Origin: Aquarana catesbeiana
Lineage: Eukaryota > Chordata > Amphibia > Anura > Ranidae
DNA: 64,000 nucleotides
Assembly (NCBI RefSeq): GCF_042186555.1
Contig: NC_133333.1
Location: 218,987,478-219,051,477 of the forward strand
Direction of reading: 5' to 3'
This document shows positions 56,156-64,000 of the stretch, one piece after another; the first letter of the stretch is position 1, and each line of letters begins with the position of its first letter. The notes under the pieces were generated by a model. It had not been told where the DNA came from. It saw only the letters and a list, made by a program, of their open reading frames with translations, and ran no database searches. The position numbers were made by a program, and so were the translations under genes.

Positions 56156-56553
56156 GCCTGGTTTCACACATGTGCGGTGCGAATTGAAGCTCAGGTTTCA
56201 CTGGGGAGATAAAAATCTCCTGTTCAACGGATTCATTGCGTTTTTGCTCAGGATTAGAGAGCAGGGAGAGGGGGAGGGAGGGGGGGGGGAGAGGGGGAGG
56301 TGTAGTGAGGAGAAAGAGAAAATCCTTGTTCAGAACGCAATGCATCTGCGAATCAGATGCGTTCCCATAGGAGATAATAGGCTTGTAGTTCGCACCGCAA
56401 TGCCCAAAAAACGCACACTTTTTTGTGCAATGCGCAGTGCGAATGCAACGCACATATGTGAACCAGATGCATTCATATGAATGTATTTTAAAATGTCCTG
56501 CGAATTAGATGCGGTGTAAGCCGCATCTAATTCGCATAGGTGTGAACCCGGGC
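56156..56553. mobile_element. Harbinger-like MITE, GCCYGGTTTCACAC ends
   Basis: TTA at 56153-56155 and TAA at 56554-56556. Ends GCCTGGTTTCACACATG and ...AGGTGTGAACCCGGGC. The interior has a G/A-rich stretch (56256-56312) and a palindrome 'gcgaattagatgcgg' with its complement at 56499-56536. Confidence 0.8.
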
Positions 56554-56556
56554 TAA

Positions 56557-56971
56557 AGCTTACATTTTCAAGCCTCAGCAATAACAATGTCCAAATATTG
56601 ATGTAATTGATACAAGGCACAATTCAAAGCAATATTTTACCACATCATAATGCATTAAAATAACGCACAATATTCCCAAAAAAACCCAGTGTAATTCACG
56701 AAACGCTCCTTAAAATCTTGCATGCGTTATCTTTCCGAAGCATGCCTTAAATACCGCATGAAAGTTATGGCAAGCATCTGATTGGATGCTTTTCCAAAAA
56801 AGTGTAAGGCAGCCAGCAATTTAGTCATGGCTGGTATGGCATGGCTTCTCTGTGTTGAGGGCTCAAGGTACCCGATGAGTTGGGTATAAAGCTCCATGAT
56901 AAGTGGCTTGAATAACCTGTACTGCTGCAGGGTATCAGCATCCGTGAATTAATCCAGCAGTGTGTGCTCCT
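56557..56971. other. no recognisable feature
   Basis: Short spacer between two MITEs; nothing supported. Confidence 0.45.
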
Positions 56972-56974
56972 TAA

Positions 56975-57359
56975 GCCCCCTTTCACACTCGTGCCTTTGT
57001 TTTTGTGGGATCTGCTTGCTAAGCGGGGGATCGCTCTGCTGATCCCTGCTGAGTAGGCGGATGACATGTCCTGTCTGCTCACTGCACAGAGCAGAGACTG
57101 GCACAGACCCGCTCTCCCCTATGGGGAAATTGGGTGAAAATGGACCGCCAGTCTGTTTTCATCCGATCCTATCCAATCCGCCAGATGGATGGAAAATAGG
57201 ACCGCCATCCATGTGGATTTTGTGGGCAGGATCGGATCAGATAGCGGTGGGTGTCAGCGGACATGTGACTGTTGACATCCGCCGCTCCATGGGGTCCAAT
57301 CAGGTCCGCCTGAAAAAATGACAGGTGGACCTGATCAGACAGCCCTTGTGAAAGGGGCC
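56975..57359. mobile_element. Harbinger-like MITE, GCCCCCTTTCACAC ends
   Basis: TAA at 56972-56974 and 57360-57362. Ends GCCCCCTTTCACACTCG and ...CTTGTGAAAGGGGCC. Interior 'aggcggatgacat' and 'tccgccgctccatgggg' match the remnant at 50359-50640. Confidence 0.88.
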
Positions 57360-57375
57360 TAAAGCTTCTTACCTT

Positions 57376-57391
57376 GAAAAGAACCACTTGA
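57376..57391. repeat. 16-bp target duplication of the LINE, left copy
   Basis: GAAAAGAACCACTTGA occurs here and again at 63323-63338, directly after the poly(A) run. Duplications of this length are typical of L1-type target-primed reverse transcription. The copies are identical. Confidence 0.95.
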
Positions 57392-57762
57392 TAGACTTTG
57401 ACGGGGCTCCCATCAGGATTTTCCCTGACATTTCCAGACAAACACGCACCATGCGTGGGCTCATGCGACCCCTACTGGAAGTTATCCGCGAGGCTGATGC
57501 CACCTACCGATGGGGTCACCCCTTCCATCTTATCGTCAGGAGGCAGGGGGCGGAATTCTTCCTCCGCACGCCAGACCAACTCCCTGCCCTCTTTCATTTC
57601 ATCTCCAGGCCAGTGATTGAGGTGCCCAACTGGTTTGACTATCTGCTTTCCCAGGACTCACAAGGTTCAGCACCACCCAGACAACAGAGGTCTCGACGCC
57701 CAAGATCCCGCCCGCCAAACCGAGAAGGCAGAAGAGCCCATCCAACATCATCCGAGGACTAA
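57392..57762 (+). pseudogene. LINE ORF1 protein, C-terminal fragment
   Basis: The first codons of the insertion read straight into IDFDGAPIRIFPDISRQT and then READATYRWGHPFHLIVRR, AEFFLRTPDQLPALFHFI. This is the pattern of the C-terminal domain of L1-type ORF1 proteins ('G..IRI..D.S..T...R', a hydrophobic core, then a loading phrase before a short end). About 123 residues remain; the coiled coil and RNA-recognition part upstream were lost by 5' truncation. The tail is basic (RQQRSRRPRSRPPNREGRR). ORF1 proteins bind the element's RNA. The frame itself has no lesion but has no start codon of its own. Confidence 0.8.
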
Positions 57763-58810
57763 ACGCTCACCACCTTTTGGTTCTTGGTAAGACTTTCAGT
57801 ACCTCCTATGGGCAGGTGCCCCGCTCCTTCCCCCCTCTATGGCGATCCTTCCAGGAACATTTAAACCCATGCACCAGGACTCCCCCCCCCCCCCCCCCTT
57901 TTTTTTTTTTTTTACACCATTTTTATCCTTGTTTTCCTGAAGGTGCCTCCTTTTTTCCATGGGTTAACTCTTAATTATGGACAGGGGAAGAGGGAGGGGG
58001 GACGCATTGTTATAACTGTTATAAATGTTGCATTTTTGCTGCAGGCTAGACTTCATGCACTCCATCCGAGCCTATCTGATGTGGACGTAGACGCTGAGGA
58101 GGAGGTGCATACATTTTTCACTTGAGCCACATTTGGTCAGGCTGCCTTGGCACACTGACAGCCGGGCGGTGGGGGTTCCCTCCTGGCCCTGTCCAGGAGA
58201 AGGACGAGTTGACCTCCGGGTCCTCAGTCCTCGGCCGCCTCTGCAATGCGTCAACGCCAGTAGGTCATGGATGTTAGAGGTTTACTTAGTTGCACGTACT
58301 AACCTTAAACACAGTTACGTTTAGGGATGTTATGCCCAGATTTATGGTAAATCACACCTTATTTACGATGGTTAATGTATTGTTTTTTCTCAATGTTTCT
58401 GATTCTGAAGGCCCTCCACTCAGTGCATCTCCCTACCACTCCCAAAAGTACCTTCTTATATTGCTTGTCTTGCTTATTTAGGTGATAGCAAAAACTTTTT
58501 GTTGCGCACTTCGACGCATCGACCACCCCCCCTTAGGGCGACCTCCCGGTTGCTGCACAATTCCTTTTGTGTCTCGGCCGGGAGCTCTTAGAGTAGTCAC
58601 TTGACTAACTTAGATTGCTCCCTCCCCCCTCCCCTTCCTCCCCCCCCTTACTTACCCTCTCCTCCTCCCTCTCTGATCCTGTCTTTCCCTTCTTTATCCC
58701 TCTCTATTCTCCGGTGCTGTTGCTCTCTAGTTGGGTGGGGACGTGAACTTAAATCAGAGGTGATTGTCCTCCTCATCCTGTCAACGATCCTCAGCGTCCC
58801 GGCTGCCACA

Positions 58811-61800
58811 ATGGCTCTCCTAAAGGTGACCTCCCTTAATGTACGGGGTCTCAATATCCCGGAAAGGCGTTCCCAGCTCCTAGCTGACCTACGCAGAACT
58901 AAAACCCAAATTGCCTTTCTACAGGAAACCCACTTTCATGGTGAGCATATTCCTAAACTGACTAACAATCTCTTCCCGACGGCATACCACAGTATCTCAC
59001 CTATCTCCAAATCTAAGGGGGTTAGCATTTTAGTGGCAAAGTCTGTACCTTGGGAGTAGCGGGCGGACCCCCAGGGCCGCTTTCTCCTGATTAAGGGCAG
59101 GGTGTCGGACGTTCAGGTCACTCTTGCCAATATCTATTTCCCCAATGCCGACCACGCACGGTTCCTGCGTGGGCTGATACCCATACTGCTTGAGTTTACG
59201 GAGGGGATGCTCATTTTTGGGGGCGATATGAACTTTGCGATGGACCCCCTGTTGGACACCTCACGGGGTGCCTCTCATCTCTCCTACGCTCACCTTAAAC
59301 GAATTAAATCTGATCTTCACTCACTTCGTTTGATGGACCCCTGGCGCCTCTTACACCCCAGGGACAGGGATTACTCGTACTTTTCACAAGTTCATCATTC
59401 GTATTCAAGACTAGATTACCTGCTCCTTTCCCATAAGGACCTGCCAAGGGTGGTGGACTCATCCATAGATGTCATTTCCTTTTCTGACCATGCCCCAATA
59501 TACCTGACGCTCCAAATGGGACCAATGTCTAAATCTCCACCTTCGTGGAGACTGAACGAGTCACTGCTTCAATCTGCAGAGATTCGCGCGGAGATCCAAG
59601 CCAAACTGCAGGAATACTTTGCACTTAATGAAGCCTCGGTCCCCAACCCCTTGGTGATGTGGGAGGCACACAAGCCAGTTATCAGGGGCATTTTGATAGG
59701 CATTGGGGCACGTTTCAAGAGGGAAAGAATCCGTAGAACTGAAGAACTTCTACTTCAGATTAAGACCCTTGAATGCACACATAAGGCTAGCCTAGCACGC
59801 TCCGTATACCAGGAGTTACTTAAAGCACGTGAGGAGCTTCGCTCGCTTCTGTTGCATAAAACCAAAGAGAGGCTAGCATGGTCACGTCGTACCATGTATG
59901 AATTCTCTAACAAACCTGGCTCTCTCTTAGCCAGAGCTTTACGCGGTCCCCGCACCAAAACTTTCATCCCCCATATTCTGTCCCCTTCGGGTCGGAGGGT
60001 CTCTACCTCAACAGAAATGGCAGAAGAATTCCGTTCATTTTACAGCGGTCTCTATAACCTAGACAGACCCTCTCCTGATGCCCATAACCCTACTGGGGGA
60101 TCCACCCCACATGAATATCTAGCCTCCTCTGGCATGCCATCTCTACCGGCCGATACCGTGGAAGAATTGGAGGACCCCATCACGGTGGAGGAGCTGGGGG
60201 TAGCACTGACGAGTTCCAAGCCTAAGAAAGCCCCAGGCCCTGATGGCCTCACTCCAATCTATTTCAAAACATTCTTTGAGACGCTCTCCAAACCGTTAGT
60301 GGCTGCACTCAACTCAATCACGAAAGGTAACTCCTTCCCCATAGACTCCCTTAGGGCTTACATTTCTCTCATCCCTAAAGAGGGAAAGGACCTACTTCGG
60401 TGTGGAAACTATCGACCGATAGCTTTGCTAAACACCGACTTGAAACTATTTGCCAAGATCCTGGCGAACAGATTGCTCCCACACATTCCAAATCGAATTC
60501 ACAAAGACCAAGCGGGCTTTGCCCCCCAACGGGAACCACGTGACAACACAATTAGGGTGCTGAACCTCATACATGCCGCTAGGACCACGCGACGACCCCT
60601 TCTCCTGCTGTCAACCGACGCAGAGAAGGCTTTCGACCGTGTAGATTGGACGTTTGTTAGAGCTACTCTCGAACACATTGGCCTTCGGTCGTCGATGCTC
60701 AGCTGGATTTTATCACTACTCTAACCCCACAGCGGCGGTTAGGGTCAACGAAACTAGGTCGGGTTATTTTGACATTCGGAATGGTACCAGACAGGGCTGT
60801 CCCCTGTCTCCCCTAATCTTTATTCTTACCTTAGAACCCCTGCTCTGTAAGATACGGGCCAACCCCCACATAGAGGGCTTCCGTAAAACATCTGGAGCCC
60901 ACAAGGTCGCCGCCTTCGCAGATGACCTTATCTTCTTCCTGGCTGACCCCACTGCCTCTCTCCCCGTCTTGCTCCATTCTCTGAGGGAATACGGGGCTCT
61001 GTCTCTATTTAAAATAAACATGTCTAAATCCTCCATGCTCAATATCACACTGAGCTCGCAAAATATCGGACAATTGCGCCTGAACTACCAGTTCCACTGG
61101 GCAACTGATACCATTCCGTACCTAGAAGTGGCCATCACCGCGGACCCCGCCGACCTTTACCAAGCAAATTTTGCCACTCTTCTACACAGACTTAAAACAG
61201 ACCTGCAGCATTGGCACGCCCTCACTTTAACGTGGTTTGGACGCTGTAATGCCATCAAGATGACAGCCCTCCCGAGGATACTCTATCTTCAACAGGCCCC
61301 AGGCCCTCCCCATACATCTCCCGCCCTCCTTTTTCAAGCGAATCGACGCTCTCCTCCGAGAATTTGTCTGGTCGCACAGGCAGCCACACATCAAATTACA
61401 ACTACTTTATATGGCAAAACGCAGGGGAGGGGTGGGTCTACCAGACGTAAAAGCCTACTACAGGGCAACACATCTTACCAGACTAATAGACTGGTACTAC
61501 CACTCAGAGGCCAAACAATGGGTCACTATGGAGATAGAGGACTCCGACGGTACGGCCAGGAGTTGGCCGTGGCTTTCCACTCCGATCCCGAAGTCCATCG
61601 CCGAACACCCAACTCTGGGAAACACATTGAGAGTGGTCAGAGAAACCTTTCGTAAAACCCAGATATCACCTATTCCTTCCCCTATGGTGCCGATCCTGGG
61701 CAACCCTGACTTCTTGCCGGGCTGCCAGGGGCCGATTTTTAGAGCCTTATCAGCGGGAGATAGATGGCCACACCTCCACGACTTCCTGGATTCCGGTGGC

Positions 61801-62604
61801 CAACTCAGGACGACCGCGGGAATAGAAGACCTGGACATGCCATTGGACTTCCTGAGCGGTCTCCAACTGCGTAACTTTTTACGCCGAAGCGCCCGATCTC
61901 TAGGTCCCCCACGCCCACTCACGGAATTGGAATGTATCTGCCACCGCAGAGAGCCCATACGCCACTCTTTATCCCTGATCTACCTCTCTCTGATCGCCCC
62001 GGCTGAAGGTTTTGTGCCCCCCTTCCTTACTAAATGGGAGACAGAATTAGGAGCGCATTTTGATGAAACACAAAGGGAAAAGATCTTACACTTTGCCCAA
62101 AAATCTTCTCTAGCCACAAGGGTCCAGGAGACATGCTACAAGATTGTGACCAGATGGTACAGAGTACCATCCACTCTTCACAGGTTCCTCCCGCAGGTAC
62201 CAAGTCTATGTTGGCGTTGTGGAGCAGGAGAGGGAACAATGTTGCACATTTTCTGGGACTGTCCCAAGATTAAGCCGTTCTGGAAAGAGGTGACAGATAC
62301 GGTCGAGCGTTTGACGGGTGTCGCACTGGGGGGAGACCCCGGGGCCTGTCTACTGCACCTATCTAGAAGTTCAATTAAGAAGTATAAAGCTTCACTCACC
62401 ATACAACTACTTAATGCGGCTAAGGCCTGCATCCCTCTATTTTGGAGATCGGAAATCCCACCAACGAAGATTCAGTGGTATGCCAGGGTCAACGAACTGC
62501 GGGACATGGAAGATCTTACGGCCACCCTGCATGACAGGGAGGAAGCCTTTCGGGAGACCTGGCGCCCCTGGCAACACTTCATCTACTCCGAGGCCTACCT
62601 CTGA
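58811..62604 (+). pseudogene. LINE ORF2: endonuclease and reverse transcriptase, three lesions
   Basis: Begins ATG-Ala-Leu-Leu-Lys at 58811. The AP-endonuclease domain shows TSLNVRGLN, FLQETH (58921-58935), GGDMNFAMD (near 59220) and FSDHAPIYL (near 59483). The reverse transcriptase shows YISLIPKEGKD, NYRPIALLN (near 60405), TDAEKAFDRVDW (near 60613), GTRQGCPLSPLIF and FADDL (60915-60929), so the catalytic Asp residues remain. The C-terminal part has a cysteine-histidine knuckle, CWRCGAGEGTMLHIFWDC (near 62208). Lesions: an in-frame TAG at 59057-59059 after SVPWE, a frameshift near 60713-60720, and another near 61295-61310. About 1260 codons without the lesions, as expected for L1/Tx1 ORF2. 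Confidence 0.92.
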
Positions 62605-63409
62605 GAGATAACTTAATGCGGACACTCCTTGACACGAGGGTCCCGCTTGGCTGGAGGGTGACACCACCACCCTCTTCTCTTTACCTCTCTCTTCCCCCCT
62701 TTTTTCTCTCTACTACTTCCCCTCCCTCTCCATTTCTCCTCTCCATCTTTCTTGCCCCTCCCTCCCTATTGTCTCCCGCTTTTTCCCCCCTCCCTTCCCC
62801 TCCCCCCCCCCCCCTTCCCCCACTCTCCCTAGGTTCTCACACAACCCCCTATACTTTTCCGGCTAAGGGAAGATCAGATATATTGAATATCATGGTATAC
62901 ACTACTCTACGTTAGTTGCCCCTTGCCGGACTCTACCGATCGGCAAGGAATATCTCCACCCCCGGTCAGTAGAGAGCCTCTCTCTTTGTTATCTTGGTTT
63001 ACTCTTATACCTGTCGATAAAGGATAATTACACGAGTCATCAGTTTACACAAGGCAAATCTCAGGGAACTGCTTGCAAATGGACACTATGATAATCATTA
63101 CATTAGACTCTCCCATGCACCCAGGCTCCGCCTTCACTATACAGATTGTGTAAACAAGAGGAATGTATATGTGTTACATCTTTAGTCGACGGTAGTTTCT
63201 GTTAAAGTCCTCTCCCTACTTCTGTTTTTTATTACTCATTAAATGTTATAGATCTTGATAACATGTACATCACACTGTAACATGCATTATTGAAAATAAA
63301 ATAAAGGAATTTAAAAAAAAAAGAAAAGAACCACTTGAGATCTTTTCCTCCTCCTCTTCTGCATTGCTGTAAATTCCAGAAAAAAACAGTGCAGCGCTAA
63401 TCATGAATA

Positions 63410-63960
63410 CATGGATGTGCAGAAATGGTGATATGAGATGAATCATATAAACAATATATGACACAAATACAAATCTGTACAGAAAAAAACATTAATAAAT
63501 ATCACAGTCATTAGTGAACTAAAAAAGTCCAAAATCAAGTGATCAAGTGACCCCAGATGATGTCTGTTTGAGACGAAACGCGTCGGATCCACTGTCCTGG
63601 TTATGCCATTACAGTTCATTTTTCCTGGTTTACCATGAATCATCCATCTCATGCTTTGATATATACTGAAATGTGAGTGGTGTATGTTTTTAATAAATGA
63701 AGCATCCTTATATTCCATTTGGTGGCATATTTCTTCATGGTGATGACTCTTCTTCTTTGGGCGGTTGATTATCACAATTCGAATGGCGCAAATATTATAT
63801 ACGCCTTCAGTGACTTATTCACTTGATTTTGGACTTTTTTAGTTCATTTAAGACTGTGATACTTATTAATGTTTTTTTTCTGTACAGATTTGTATTTGTG
63901 TCATATATATAGTTTTATATGATTCACTTCATATCACCATTTCTGCACATTTATGTACAG
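63410..63960. mobile_element. element with about 140-bp inverted repeats and an AAACGCGT core, copy 3
   Basis: 63414-63555 and about 63815-63957 pair as inverted repeats: 'gtgcagaaatggtgatatga', 'cacaaatacaaatctgtaca', 'gaaaaaaacattaataa' and 'aaaaaagtccaaaatcaagt' appear on the left and their complements on the right, nearly unbroken. Between them, at 63589-63604, is 'gacgaaacgcgtcgg', preceded by 'ccccagatgatgtc'. No open frame of note; flanking duplication not resolved. Confidence 0.8.
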
Positions 63961-64000
63961 TGGAATCTTAGATTACGAGTATAATCCTTTTCAGGAGAAT
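63957..64000 (+). mobile_element. left end of a mariner-like element, cut by window end
   Basis: TA followed by CAGTGGAATCTTAGATTACG and 'agtataatcc' resembles the terminal repeat of mariner-type elements that begin CAGTGG and include a 'gattacgag' block. The rest lies outside the window. Confidence 0.5.

Larger units (their letters stand above)
57392..63322 (+). mobile_element. 5'-truncated L1/Tx1-clade LINE retrotransposon
   Basis: A 5931-bp insertion: the C-terminal part of ORF1, an inter-ORF region with pyrimidine tracts, nearly all of ORF2, a 3' UTR of about 0.7 kb with another pyrimidine-rich tract (62660-62830), AATAAA at 63295-63300 and an A run to 63322. The identical 16-bp duplications on both sides show that 5' truncation happened at insertion. 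ORF2 has one nonsense codon and two frameshifts, suggesting moderate age. Confidence 0.93.

Noticed and set aside
57777..58481. Several short frames between LINE ORF1 and ORF2
   Set aside because: They lie in the inter-ORF region, are pyrimidine-driven, and have no known counterpart in L1/Tx1 elements.

Overview
The window looks like intergenic or intronic DNA from a large vertebrate genome built mostly of transposable elements. The repeat mix suggests an anuran amphibian, probably a ranoid frog. That mix is hAT, Tc1/mariner, Harbinger-like and TTAA-flanked DNA elements, one L1/Tx1-clade LINE, and an L2-like LINE ending in an ATA-rich tail. The organism call rests on my recollection of such repeats, not on a search. 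I see no bacterial features, CRISPR array, rRNA or convincing tRNA gene, and no complete host protein-coding gene. Two short stretches (54697-54766 and near 35416) could be host exons or conserved non-coding DNA.

Layout. 1-160: L2-like fragment. About 935-1830: a 15-bp minisatellite. 2860-9850: an L2-like LINE 3' fragment split by a complete hAT transposon (3240-9581), with 8-bp target duplications, 11-bp perfect terminal repeats and an uninterrupted transposase frame. 10524-12156, 19295-20883 and 36110-38306: three dead Tc1 elements; the third carries two younger MITEs. 14646-14863: a palindromic MITE. 17441-18053, 23170-24376, 27312-27984, 38403-42619, 43393-44785 and 45650-46419: non-autonomous hAT-type elements, five of which hold expanded minisatellites, including one of about 3.4 kb. 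18146-18907, 21946-22417, 25453-26536, 32132-32572, 32962-33899, 43421-43829 and 48668-49957: elements flanked by TTAA or a variant of it. 26866-27224, 32830-34534, 37165-37588, 46601-47027, 47950-48384, 49370-49829, 53144-54467, 55647-56071, 56156-56553 and 56975-57359: Harbinger-like MITEs, most with 3-bp TWA duplications. 57392-63322: a 5'-truncated L1/Tx1-clade LINE with a 16-bp target duplication and poly(A) tail. 63410-63960: an element with inverted repeats of about 140 bp. The right edge holds the start of a mariner-like element.

How the pieces relate. The only coding capacity that still looks functional is the hAT transposase (ATG at 8263, stop at 4973, minus strand). Upstream of it are a TATA box, paired CCAAT-box hairpins and long subterminal tandem repeats. 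A 172-bp MITE at 53276-53447 shares its terminal motif and duplication length, so it is a plausible non-autonomous partner. The other recognisable genes (Tc1 transposases, LINE ORF2) are broken by visible nonsense codons, frameshifts or a lost catalytic residue. Insertion order can be read from nested boundaries at many places.
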